Assembly: GCF_004000945.1 (NCBI RefSeq)
Contig: NZ_BIMF01000011.1
Span: forward strand, 1 to 64,000
Direction: 5' to 3'
From: Paenibacillus lautus NBRC 15380
GTDB taxonomy: Bacteria; Bacillota; Bacilli; Paenibacillales; Paenibacillaceae
Length of the DNA stretch: 64,000 bases
Below, piece after piece: positions 1 through 8,663 of this stretch. Each line of letters begins with the position of its first letter. Within the stretch, counting starts at the first letter, position 1. The notes under the pieces were generated by a model that saw only the letters and a list, made by a program, of their open reading frames with translations, was not told where the DNA came from and ran no database searches. Position numbers and translations under genes: made by a program.

Positions 1-69
1 GAAGACAGACCGCGCTTAGAGGAAGTTTTTCTTGCGATTATTGAATTGTTCAGCTCCGCTGAAAACTAA
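1..69 (+). CDS. C-terminal end of an ABC transporter ATP-binding protein (partial)
   Basis: The window opens inside a plus-strand reading frame that ends at a TAA at 67-69. The 22 visible residues contain RPRLEEVFLAIIE, which resembles the 'PSLEEVFLKLT' end of ATPases from ABC-2 type exporters. Only the tail is present, so no catalytic motif can be checked. The frame is followed by a hairpin terminator, which supports a real gene end. The family call rests on one short motif. Confidence 0.4.
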   Translation, partial: EDRPRLEEVFLAIIELFSSAEN

Positions 70-91
70 TAAATTCTATAATCTATTACAA

Positions 92-130
92 AAGCCGCAG
101 GATATATTCCAGCGGCTTCTTTTCCTTTTA
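92..130 (+). terminator. Rho-independent terminator between convergent genes
   Basis: A 7-bp stem (AAGCCGC at 92-98, GCGGCTT at 112-118) is followed by a T-rich run. It lies just after the plus-strand gene that ends at 69 and against the end of the minus-strand mglC. Confidence 0.7.
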
Positions 131-1147
131 TTTTTTTGCCATGTATTTACGAATGTCAAATGCAACCGCTGCTACGATAATAAGCCCTTTAATGATCAAT
201 TGCCAGTATGGGCTGACGCCGATAAAGGTTAATCCGTAATTGATGACACCGAAGATAAGCACACCGGCCATCACGCCCGGCACCGTGCCGATGCCTCCCG
301 CAGTGGATACCCCGCCAACCACGCATGCGGCAATCGCATCCAGTTCATACATGTTGCCGTAGTTATTCGTCGCCCCCCCGGTTCTCGCAGCCTCCAGCAC
401 ACCGGCGATGCCGTACAACGCACCCGAAATAGCGTAGATCGCTATGAGATTACGGGCTACATTAATCCCCGATACATGCGCCGCTTGCACGTTGCCGCCG
501 ATAGCATACATATTTTTGCCGAGCCGGGTTTTGTTGAATATCACCCAGCAGATGAACGCAACAAAGACGGCGATAATGACGATGTAGGGGAGAGAATATC
601 CGCCGCCGAAGTCGATGTAGCCGCTGCCCCACACGGTAAAGTCCGGTCTCAACCCGCCAATCGGCTGGGATTGGTTCGGCTCCATATCAAAATAGATGGA
701 ATTGACGCCGTAAATGCCGACCATCGTACCGAGCGTCGCTATGAATGGCGGCACATGCAGTTTAGCTACAATGAAACCATTGATTAAACCAACGATAAGC
801 CCCGCTAATATACCGATAAGGATCGGCAATACAACCGATACTTGGGGCAGGTCCGGGAAGAAGCGGTTTGCGTATACTTCCGTTTGCAGCATGGAAGCCG
901 ATACGACCGCCGTTAAACCGACAACGCGTCCTGCGGAGAGGTCAACCCCACCGGTGATCAGAATAAATGCCGCGCCAAGCGCGATAATTAATCGGGTGGA
1001 GGATTGCTGCAAAATATCCCGCAGCGTGGAGAAGGCCAGAAAGTTTGGGTCTGCGACGGCAATCCCGATAACAAGCAATATCAATACTACGAATATGGCG
1101 CGCTGCGCCAAATAATCTTTTACCTTACCGATGGTTTGCGTATTCAT
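128..1147 (-). CDS. mglC: Galactose/methyl-galactoside-type ABC transporter permease
   Basis: This is a membrane permease of the branched-chain/ribose-type family (BPD_transp_2), 339 residues with about ten hydrophobic segments. It forms the channel through which a periplasmic-type binding protein delivers sugar. The stretch GVDLSAGRVVGLTAV is typical of RbsC/MglC permeases. I chose the ATG at 1147 because GGGAGGGG lies just upstream; a longer frame exists without such a site. The start overlaps the end of mglA by 23 bp, so the two are probably translationally coupled. It is the last gene of the mgl operon. MglC rather than RbsC or XylH is favoured by the gene order B-A-C and the type of binding protein; the sugar is inferred. 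Confidence 0.85.
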   Translation of the reverse strand: MNTQTIGKVKDYLAQRAIFVVLILLVIGIAVADPNFLAFSTLRDILQQSSTRLIIALGAAFILITGGVDLSAGRVVGLTAVVSASMLQTEVYANRFFPDLPQVSVVLPILIGILAGLIVGLINGFIVAKLHVPPFIATLGTMVGIYGVNSIYFDMEPNQSQPIGGLRPDFTVWGSGYIDFGGGYSLPYIVIIAVFVAFICWVIFNKTRLGKNMYAIGGNVQAAHVSGINVARNLIAIYAISGALYGIAGVLEAARTGGATNNYGNMYELDAIAACVVGGVSTAGGIGTVPGVMAGVLIFGVINYGLTFIGVSPYWQLIIKGLIIVAAVAFDIRKYMAKK

Positions 1148-2681
1148 CGACTTCCCCTCCCGAATCAGCTGACCGCTGCTGTGCGGCAAGCCGCATGATT
1201 TCCTCTTCGCTTGCTTCCTGCCCTGCGAGTATTCCCGTCAGCCGTCCTTCGCTCATCACCATGATTCGGTCGGACATTCCGAGCAGCTCGGGCATTTCGG
1301 AAGAAATCATAATAATGCTCTTTCCTTGCTTGGCTAACTCTGTAATGATCGAATAAATCTCGAACTTGGCGCCGACATCGATTCCACGGGTCGGTTCATC
1401 CAGCAGAAGGATTTCAGGCTCAGTCAGAAGCCATCTCGCCAGCAGCACCTTCTGCTGGTTGCCGCCCGACAGGTTCCGAATCTGGGTATGGACTGAGGGA
1501 GTTTTGGTTCTCAGCTGCTCCACGTTCGTTCGCGCATCCTCGATTCCTCTGCGTTCATTTAACAGGAACGCGAAGTTCTGATACCTTCGAAGATTGGCAA
1601 TGACGGTATTCTCATAGACCGAGAGAACCGGAAATATGCCGGTCACTCTGCGCTCTTCCGTCAGCAGCGCCATATTATTTTTCTTGGCATCCGAGGGTGA
1701 TTTGATCTTTACTGGCTTCCCGTTTATCGATATGGTTCCGGAAGCCACTGGACGAAGCCCGAATATAGCTTCAACCAATTCCGTTCGCTGTGCGCCGACA
1801 AGGCCGCCAATGCCCAGAATCTCTCCCCGTCTTAGCTCGAAGGACACATTCTGAAACGATTTCGGATTCGTGGAGCTTAATTGGTGGACCTGCATCCGGG
1901 TTTCGCCGGGAACGTTCGTCCGTTCCGGATAGCGCTCCGTCAAGTCCCGCCCCACCATGCGGGTGATAATCAAATCGGTTGTCAGCTCGCCGGCTTGCCA
2001 TGTGCCCACATACTTCCCATCGCGCATGATCGTCACGTCATCGGATATGCGCAAAATCTCTTCCATTTTGTGCGAGATGTAGACGATGGACACGCCTTGC
2101 GAACGCAGCCTGTTCATCATGCTGAACAGATGCTCCACTTCATTGCCTGTCAGCGATGAGGTCGGTTCGTCCATGACAATGACCTTGGAGCGATAGGATA
2201 CCGCTTTGACGATTTCCAGCGATTGGATTTTGGACACAGAGAGCGCACCTGTTCTTGCCCTGGGATCCATATCGATATCGAGCTCGCGGAACAGGCGGAG
2301 CGTATCTTCTGCCATCTGTTTCTCATTCACGAATTTCAAAGGCCAGAAGCCCGTCACCGGAAATCTTCCCAGCCATATATTCTCCATCACGTTGCGGTGC
2401 GGCACGGGATGAAGTTCCTGATGGATCATGGAAATTCCGTGATTCAGTGCATCCTTGGAGCTGTTGATGGTTACCTTGCTGCCGTTCAAATAAATATCGC
2501 CTTCATCAGGCTTGTATATGCCGAATAAACATTTCATCAATGTTGATTTACCTGCCCCGTTCTCACCCATAAGAGCATGAACGGTGCCTGGTCTCACCTT
2601 AAATGTTACGTCGCTTAGCGCCTGAACACCGGGAAACGCCTTCGATATATTCCGCATCTCCAGCACATACGGTTCCGTCAC
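1125..2681 (-). CDS. mglA: Galactose-type sugar ABC transporter, duplicated ATP-binding subunit
   Basis: This cytoplasmic ATPase powers monosaccharide uptake. It has the two tandem ABC domains of the MglA/RbsA/XylG family. The first carries an intact Walker A (GENGAGKSTLM) and a signature followed by VMDEPTSSL. The second has a degenerate Walker A (GGLVGAQRTELV), an intact LSGGNQQK signature and LLDEPTRGIDVG, as is normal for the family. I place the start at GTG 2681, because AAGGAGGT lies ten bases upstream and the family usually begins near this point; 518 residues result. It lies between mglB and mglC in one operon. Confidence 0.88.
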   Translation of the reverse strand: MTEPYVLEMRNISKAFPGVQALSDVTFKVRPGTVHALMGENGAGKSTLMKCLFGIYKPDEGDIYLNGSKVTINSSKDALNHGISMIHQELHPVPHRNVMENIWLGRFPVTGFWPLKFVNEKQMAEDTLRLFRELDIDMDPRARTGALSVSKIQSLEIVKAVSYRSKVIVMDEPTSSLTGNEVEHLFSMMNRLRSQGVSIVYISHKMEEILRISDDVTIMRDGKYVGTWQAGELTTDLIITRMVGRDLTERYPERTNVPGETRMQVHQLSSTNPKSFQNVSFELRRGEILGIGGLVGAQRTELVEAIFGLRPVASGTISINGKPVKIKSPSDAKKNNMALLTEERRVTGIFPVLSVYENTVIANLRRYQNFAFLLNERRGIEDARTNVEQLRTKTPSVHTQIRNLSGGNQQKVLLARWLLTEPEILLLDEPTRGIDVGAKFEIYSIITELAKQGKSIIMISSEMPELLGMSDRIMVMSEGRLTGILAGQEASEEEIMRLAAQQRSADSGGEVDEYANHR

Positions 2682-2777
2682 CTTGGGGGATACCTCCTTC
2701 GCTGGCCGAGTCGAAAAGAGCCGAATATAAAGGGACAACGCTACGAATAGCCGCTGCCCCTTCCTATAACCCTGCTA

Positions 2778-3830
2778 TTATTTCGCGTCGGCGATGTTGT
2801 CCTTCGTTATTTTTTTGTAAGCGATCCATACGTATTTGCCGTCGGTAATATCAAATCCGGTGTTGTCCTTGTTTGGCGTTTCTCCTTTGGATAGTGCTGC
2901 GGCGATCGCGACGGAAGCTTTGCCCTGGCTCTTGGCATCATTAAGCACGGTGCCGAGAAGCGTTCCGTCTTCCAGTGCCTGAATGGCCGGAGCTGTCGCA
3001 TCTACGCCCACAACCGGCATATATTTGTCGCCGCTGAAGTAACCCGCTGCTTTCAATGCTTCAATGGCACCGAGCGCCATATCGTCATTGTTGGCCAGAA
3101 CCGCTTCAATCTTGTCACCATGGGATGCAAGGAAGGCCTGCATCTTCTCCTGTCCCTTCACGCGGTCCCACATGGCGGTATCCACCGCAAGCGCTTCGAC
3201 CTCGATCCCGGCATCTTGAATCGCCTGCACGGAGAATTTGGTTCGCAGCTCGGCATCCTGATGTCCCGGCTCGCCCTGCAGCAATACATACTGCAGCTTG
3301 CCATCCCCGTTCTTATCCGCCTTCGGATTGGCCTTCCAATAATCGACGATAAGCTGACCCGAAATCGTTCCGGATTCCTCGGCTTTCGCCCCTACGTAAT
3401 ACACCTTATCCCATTTGTTCATATCTTCCGCGATCGGCTCCCGGTTCAAGAAGACCACCGGCGTATTCGCAGTTTTAGCCTTATCGATAATGACGCCGGC
3501 GGCCGTCCGATCCACCGGGTTGATGATCATGGAGCTGTATTTCTTCGAAATAAACAGATCGATTTTCTCATTTTGGGTGGGCTGCGCATTTTGGCTATCC
3601 ACGATATCCAGTTTGGCTACGCCATTCGCTGCATCGGTCATCGCGTTCCGAACGCCCGTCATGAACGTATCGTCGAACTTGTAAATCGCCACCCCGACTT
3701 GAGGTGTGCTGCCGCTCGCCGCTTCACCTTCCTTGCTTTCGCTGCCGGTTGAACTGCTCCCGCCGTTATTGCATGCCGCCGTGATCAGCATCATGCCGGC
3801 CATAAGGATTAACAGCCATTTTTTCTTCAC
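2778..3830 (-). CDS. mglB: Galactose/glucose-type sugar-binding lipoprotein
   Basis: This is the extracytoplasmic receptor of the adjacent transporter, 350 residues, Peripla_BP_4 fold. It begins with a lipoprotein signal (MKKKW, hydrophobic core, then LITAAC), so it should be anchored by a lipidated Cys20. The Ser/Gly/Glu-rich linker after it is a usual tether. The motifs VGVAIYKFDDTFM, NLINPVDR-like IINPVDRTAA and ANNDDMALGAIEALK match galactose-binding MglB proteins. The start is GTG 3830 behind GGGAGGT. It is first of the mgl genes, 172 bp after the sensory lipoprotein gene. Confidence 0.87.
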   Translation of the reverse strand: MKKKWLLILMAGMMLITAACNNGGSSSTGSESKEGEAASGSTPQVGVAIYKFDDTFMTGVRNAMTDAANGVAKLDIVDSQNAQPTQNEKIDLFISKKYSSMIINPVDRTAAGVIIDKAKTANTPVVFLNREPIAEDMNKWDKVYYVGAKAEESGTISGQLIVDYWKANPKADKNGDGKLQYVLLQGEPGHQDAELRTKFSVQAIQDAGIEVEALAVDTAMWDRVKGQEKMQAFLASHGDKIEAVLANNDDMALGAIEALKAAGYFSGDKYMPVVGVDATAPAIQALEDGTLLGTVLNDAKSQGKASVAIAAALSKGETPNKDNTGFDITDGKYVWIAYKKITKDNIADAK

Positions 3831-4002
3831 CTGGGTTGACCTCCCTGTTTCATTCGAATTTTCAGTGACGGGTTCGGCAATTTATATGCCATATCTCACT
3901 GTCTACCGCCATTATGCCGCAATGCTTCTGACATTCGAATTCAAAATCCTCATGCTTTCTAGCAAAATTCTCATCACTTTGCCTCTAAGGGTCGGGACTT
4001 CG
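3831..4002 (-). promoter_or_regulatory. Leader region of the mgl operon with a 10-bp direct repeat
   Basis: The 172-bp gap before mglB has no gene and no clear terminator. CATTCGAATT occurs at 3851-3860 and again at 3932-3941, each containing a TTCGAA palindrome. A promoter or a binding site for the upstream AraC-type response regulator would be expected here, but the repeat is only a candidate. Confidence 0.3.
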
Positions 4003-5004
4003 TTACTTCACAAATGGAAACAGCACCTTCTGATTATCCATCCAGAACATATTGTCAGCATCAATCACCTTGGTCTCAAGCACAATCGGCTTGTCATATT
4101 TCGAACCATCCAAGACCTTCACGGCCTGTTCTACTCCCAGATAACCCGTGCTGAACCCGTTCTGCACAACCAGCTTATGAAGGATGCCATCCTGCAGAAG
4201 CTGAAGCTGCTCCAGATCGCTTCCGAAGGTGACAATCTTGATCTTCCCCTGAACTTTCCTTCTCGCGACTTCTTTGGCCGCTCCCAAGGAGGCCTGAATA
4301 TCGAGTGCCAGAATCCCGTCGACGGATCCCCGGTCCAGCAGCTGCTTGGCCGCCTGCCAGCATGCATCTTCGCGTTTGCCGCACGCAGCTCCGTCCGTTA
4401 ATTGAATCCCGCTCATTTCCGACAATACGCTTTTGGCGCCCTCTTCGCGGGCAATTAAGTCGGGATCCTCCCTGTCGGATCGAAGTATGGCGACAACACC
4501 CCGACCTTCAAGCAACTCGGCCAGCTGCTCCCCCGCCTTGCGTCCGGCCACCTCATTATTGATGGCAATGGCGGAGAGGACGCCTGTCGTCATTCGTTGA
4601 TCATTCAAAGCAATGACGGGCACCTCAGCTGCTGATGCTTGATCACCTAATTTCTGCAGTACAGCTTCGGATGCCGGATCGATCAAAATCGCGGAGGAGC
4701 CTTTCTCCAGCACCTTCAATGCTGCTTGCAACTGCTCCGCTTCATCGTCACTTGGCTCCAGGGAGATATAATCAAGCGCCAATCCGTATTCCTTGGCAGC
4801 TGCCTCGGCGCCTAATCGGATGGCATCACCCTGCTCTTCGGCGTGTATGGGCGCTACGAGGGCAATATGCCGAAATTCGGGCTCATTCTCATCCTTGGTT
4901 GGGCCTGATGAACACGAGGTTAAGAGGATCAAGGATAGGATAAGTACAACGAGATAGCCCTTGGGTACAGCCGGTATCCGTACCACACGATGAATTCTAA
5001 TCAT
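4003..5004 (-). CDS. Sugar-binding lipoprotein, probable sensory partner of the adjacent kinase
   Basis: This is a substrate-binding lipoprotein of the Peripla_BP_4 fold, 333 residues. A hydrophobic segment ends in LLTSC (Cys31). The body shows LVAPIHAEEQGDAIRLGAEAAA at its start and GILALDIQASLGAAKE in the hinge region, as in ribose/galactose-type receptors. The start at ATG 5004 follows GGAGGAGGGG and overlaps the kinase gene by 8 bp. No permease or ATPase is attached to this gene itself; it belongs to the response regulator-kinase operon. That arrangement resembles the XylFII-LytS-YesN sugar-sensing systems of clostridia, so I infer that it presents a sugar to the kinase rather than serving only transport. 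Confidence 0.75.
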   Translation of the reverse strand: MIRIHRVVRIPAVPKGYLVVLILSLILLTSCSSGPTKDENEPEFRHIALVAPIHAEEQGDAIRLGAEAAAKEYGLALDYISLEPSDDEAEQLQAALKVLEKGSSAILIDPASEAVLQKLGDQASAAEVPVIALNDQRMTTGVLSAIAINNEVAGRKAGEQLAELLEGRGVVAILRSDREDPDLIAREEGAKSVLSEMSGIQLTDGAACGKREDACWQAAKQLLDRGSVDGILALDIQASLGAAKEVARRKVQGKIKIVTFGSDLEQLQLLQDGILHKLVVQNGFSTGYLGVEQAVKVLDGSKYDKPIVLETKVIDADNMFWMDNQKVLFPFVK

Positions 5005-6826
5005 TCTCCAGCCCCTCCTCCATGTCGTGAATGACCGGAATCCGTATGCGAACGGTAGTGCCCACTTCGAGCTCACTCTCAAACTCCAGACCGAAACGAT
5101 GCCCATAATACAATTGGATGCGGTCATGAACATTTCGAACGGCCACGCCGGAGCCTGCCGTATTGATAAATGGAGCCGGATTATGACGCAGCGCTTCAAC
5201 CTCTAATATCCTTTCAACCATCGCGGGAGACATCCCGACTCCATTGTCCGTCACCGTCATCTCCAATAGGTCGCCTTTGATAGCAGCCGTTATGTGAATA
5301 TGTCCCTGATCCACCATATACTCAATGCCATGTACGATGGCATTCTCGATTAAGGGCTGCAGCACCAGCTTTAGCGTGTAACAAGACTGCGCCGCTTCAT
5401 CCGCTTCGATCATAAAATCGAATTTCTGTTTATACCTCATCTGTTGGATGGTCAAATAATGCCTTGCATGTTCCAGCTCTTCACGGACGCTTATGGATGT
5501 CTTCCCTTTGCTCAAGCTCAAACGAAACAGCTTTGACAAGGAAGTAATCATCGTAATGACCTCCTCCTTCTTGCTCATGCCCACCATACGGACAACCGAA
5601 TTCAACGTGTTATATAAAAAATGCGGGTTGATCTGAGCCTGCAAAGCTTCCAGCTCGTATCTACGCTTCGATTCCTGCTCTTTCACAATCTGTTTCATGA
5701 GCTGCCTGATCTTATCCAGCATCAGATTGAACCGGCTGGACAGCTGTACTACTTCCAGTGGCCCCCGCATCGGGAGCTTCACATTAAAATCGCCACGTTC
5801 CACCGCCTTCATCGTTCTGCCCATCCGGCGGATGGGGCGGGTGAGCATGGCCGAGAGAATCAGGGAAACCACGATGGCAAGCACCAGAACAATCGCCACG
5901 ACCTGAATCAGATAACGATTGACCTCTTCTCTTGTCGTCATGATTTCATCCAAATAAGAAACCCCAACGATTTTCCATCCTATGTTGACGACCGATTTCA
6001 CCGTATTCAGCCGCTTGACTCCATCCGATTCATCAATGTAGCTGTCCGAGGAAGTAAGCGCCCGCTCTACGCTCTCATTCCGAAGTCCCATGTAAATTAA
6101 CTGCTGCTGGGGATGGTATACGATGTTTCCCGCTCCTTCATCGATGATGTACGCATACCCCCGCTTACCCAGGCTAATACGGCTGCTTAGCTCATCGATT
6201 TTCTTGAAGTTGATATCCACCAGCAAAATGACATAGGTCGGCTCCCCGTTATGAACAACCGTAATTCCTTTGCTCATCGTAACCACCCATTCAAATGTAT
6301 GGTCGTACAAATTCTGCACATGCGGCAGTGAGAAGCTCAGATGGTTGGAGACTCTCATGGCCGAGTGAAACCAGCTCTGCTCCGTCACCCGGGCGCTGGG
6401 TTTAACCGGAATGGCCGGGTGGTTCCTCAGCATATCGCCTTGTTCATTAAATAAAGCGATGGAGACGATGTCATCCCGACTTCGCATGATGGTGTTCAGC
6501 TGTTGAGTGACCTGATCATCGTCCCATTGCCCGTCCGCGAGCATGTTTTCCTCAATGGCCCGATACAGCTGTGCCATCCCGTCCACATAATCCTCGAGAT
6601 TATAGCTTACCTGATCTACAATTTGCTGGGCATTCAGAAATACGCTCTGCTCAGCCGATCGCGAGAATTTATTGAACAACAGAACAGCTACCACGATCAC
6701 GATAAGCAGAATAAATGCCGAGAAGGACCACATGATGATCGATTGAATGCTGTGTGCGCGTACCCGCCTAACCCATCGCTGAATGGTTGGTTTAATTGAG
6801 CCCCGCTTGGCATACGTGATTTTCAA
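4997..6826 (-). CDS. YesM-family sensor histidine kinase
   Basis: This membrane kinase has 609 residues from the TTG at 6826, which has AAGGAGGT eight bases upstream. A first membrane helix (about 30-51) is followed by an extracellular Cache-like sensor of roughly 250 residues, a second helix (about 306-327), a HAMP linker, a His_kinase domain with the phospho-acceptor in QINPHFLYNTLNS (His near 402), and a C-terminal ATPase with NGVGM and a GSGVAVRNV glycine box. It is sandwiched between its response regulator (stop codon inside the ribosome site) and a sugar-binding lipoprotein. It probably phosphorylates the regulator and controls the mgl transporter in response to sugar; the signal is inferred. 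Confidence 0.85.
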   Translation of the reverse strand: MKITYAKRGSIKPTIQRWVRRVRAHSIQSIIMWSFSAFILLIVIVVAVLLFNKFSRSAEQSVFLNAQQIVDQVSYNLEDYVDGMAQLYRAIEENMLADGQWDDDQVTQQLNTIMRSRDDIVSIALFNEQGDMLRNHPAIPVKPSARVTEQSWFHSAMRVSNHLSFSLPHVQNLYDHTFEWVVTMSKGITVVHNGEPTYVILLVDINFKKIDELSSRISLGKRGYAYIIDEGAGNIVYHPQQQLIYMGLRNESVERALTSSDSYIDESDGVKRLNTVKSVVNIGWKIVGVSYLDEIMTTREEVNRYLIQVVAIVLVLAIVVSLILSAMLTRPIRRMGRTMKAVERGDFNVKLPMRGPLEVVQLSSRFNLMLDKIRQLMKQIVKEQESKRRYELEALQAQINPHFLYNTLNSVVRMVGMSKKEEVITMITSLSKLFRLSLSKGKTSISVREELEHARHYLTIQQMRYKQKFDFMIEADEAAQSCYTLKLVLQPLIENAIVHGIEYMVDQGHIHITAAIKGDLLEMTVTDNGVGMSPAMVERILEVEALRHNPAPFINTAGSGVAVRNVHDRIQLYYGHRFGLEFESELEVGTTVRIRIPVIHDMEEGLEND

Positions 6827-6831
6827 CCGTT

Positions 6832-8466
6832 CTACCTCCTTGCTTGTGTCCGGTATTCCTTGGGTGAGATGCCTACCTGCTTCTTGAAGCAAAAGCTGAA
6901 ATAATTCGGATCGGCATATCCGACACGCTCCGCGATTTCGAAAGCTTTAAGATCCGATGATCGAAGAAGCTCTTTGGCCGTTTCCATCCGAAGCTGCATC
7001 AAATACTGCACGTAAGTCATTTTAACTTCTCTTTTGAACACAGCGCTAAAATAACCTGTACTGATATGAAGCTGCATACACAGCTTCTGCAGCGATAGCT
7101 CCGAATCTCCGTAATGCTCCCGGGTATATTGGAGTGCCTTCTCCACGATGTCTTTGTACGCATGCTGCCTGGAGCTGGCGATATGCTTGCGTATAGTCAA
7201 ACTAATGTCCAGAAGCCAAGCTTTAGCCTCCTGCAATCCGGAAAACTTGAAGATCTCCGCATGCAGCTGAAATCCTGCGCCGAACAATGCCTCTATCTCA
7301 ATCCCGGATTCTTTGGCCGATCGCAATACAGCCGTTACAACCTCCAGAAGGTATACCTGAACGTCCTGAATGGTACAGGAGGCACCGATCAGTTCATCAA
7401 ATATGTGCGAGATTGCTTCAGTCACTTCCTCTTCGGTTCCGAGCTTTAGACTGCGGATCAGCGCTTGCTCCTTTAGTTCATCCAGACGGACCCCTTCCGG
7501 TCTCGGACGCTCGACATCATCAATGAAGATGACTTTCTCGGCACCAAGAATCAATCGGTAGTCGAGCGCCAGCAGCGCACCCTGATAGGAAAGCTTAAGG
7601 TCAGACAGATTCCGCACCATGGAGCCCACGCCAATCGTAACCGGAAGCTTCAAATAATGAAGAATGCTTTTTAACAAGCGCTCAAGAGTCATCGACAGCT
7701 CGCTAAACCACGCTTCGTTTTCGCTCTCGTCATTCGTAATCAACAGCACAATGCTGTCCTGATATATGAATACGCTTACAAAAAATTCGGGATCCAGAAG
7801 CTCCTTAGCAATGTTCAGCATGGCATGCAGCATTAAATCCAAGTCTCCCGAATGGCGAAGGGAAGTTGAGGACGTATGCTCCTTATCTACAGAAGCGGGA
7901 TATAATGCCATAACGGCAGCCAGGTAACTCCCCCCATTCAAAGACAAACCGTAATTTCGAGTCTTCTCCTCAATGATCGAGCGGGGCAATTTCCGGGTTA
8001 GCAGGGATGCAAGAAAGGATTCCCGAAGCAAAGGCAGACTCGTGCGGTAATGCTCCTTCAACTGGCGCACATCCTCTCGCTCCGCAACCTCCATATCAAT
8101 CTTGTCTTTGATCTTCCCCAATAGCTCCATGAAGCTTTCGGCAGAGAATGGCTTAAGCAAATACTCGTCCACGCTGAGCGTAATCGCTTGACGGGCATAA
8201 TCAAATTCATCGTATCCGGTTAAGATCACGATTTTGCACAGCGGCTGAAACTCTCTGAGCCAAGAGGCCAGCTGGAGCCCATCCTGAAACGGCATACTGA
8301 TATCGGTAATGACAACATCCGGCTCCAATCGCTCCGCAAGCTCCACGGCCTCTCTCCCGTTCTCCGCCGTTCCCTCGATCGTGAATCCGCAGGCTCCCCA
8401 CTGGATTTCCTGCACGAGTCCCTCTCTTACGTCGGCTTCGTCGTCCACTAACAGCACTTTATACAA
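6832..8466 (-). CDS. YesN-type response regulator with AraC DNA-binding domain
   Basis: The 544-residue protein begins with a receiver domain (acidic pair in LLVDDE, phospho-acceptor Asp55 in VITDISMP, Lys in YLLKPF). A long middle region of about 300 residues, common in YesN-like proteins, leads to two AraC helix-turn-helix motifs at the end (VGYADPNYFSFCFKKQ). The TTG start at 8466 follows AGGAGGGG. It is the first gene of the sensing operon and is probably a transcription activator of the neighbouring mgl genes. Confidence 0.87.
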   Translation of the reverse strand: MYKVLLVDDEADVREGLVQEIQWGACGFTIEGTAENGREAVELAERLEPDVVITDISMPFQDGLQLASWLREFQPLCKIVILTGYDEFDYARQAITLSVDEYLLKPFSAESFMELLGKIKDKIDMEVAEREDVRQLKEHYRTSLPLLRESFLASLLTRKLPRSIIEEKTRNYGLSLNGGSYLAAVMALYPASVDKEHTSSTSLRHSGDLDLMLHAMLNIAKELLDPEFFVSVFIYQDSIVLLITNDESENEAWFSELSMTLERLLKSILHYLKLPVTIGVGSMVRNLSDLKLSYQGALLALDYRLILGAEKVIFIDDVERPRPEGVRLDELKEQALIRSLKLGTEEEVTEAISHIFDELIGASCTIQDVQVYLLEVVTAVLRSAKESGIEIEALFGAGFQLHAEIFKFSGLQEAKAWLLDISLTIRKHIASSRQHAYKDIVEKALQYTREHYGDSELSLQKLCMQLHISTGYFSAVFKREVKMTYVQYLMQLRMETAKELLRSSDLKAFEIAERVGYADPNYFSFCFKKQVGISPKEYRTQARR

Positions 8467-8571
8467 GGCAACCCCTCCTGTTCTATTCTGTCAAATTAGT
8501 TAAAAGAATCTAATGTGATCTTACCGCGGCGCATCCAAATTTGGAATGTATCATTTTCACGCTTTTTAAAA

Positions 8572-8642
8572 GAAAAAAAAGAACGAATGCATGGCTCTTG
8601 AGCAACAGAGTGATTTCTGTTCTTTAAGTCATGATTCGTTCT
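8572..8642 (-). terminator. Terminator after the MATE gene
   Basis: Read on the minus strand, AGAACGAAT and ATTCGTTCT (8634-8642 and 8580-8588) form a stem around a long loop, followed by a run of eight T. It lies downstream of the gene that ends at 8664. Confidence 0.6.
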
Positions 8643-8663
8643 GAATTCGATTGTGTAAAGTCC

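Noticed and set aside
3120..3752. A 210-codon plus-strand frame opposite mglB
   Set aside because: It lies entirely within a well-supported gene on the other strand and reads like reverse-complement coding sequence.
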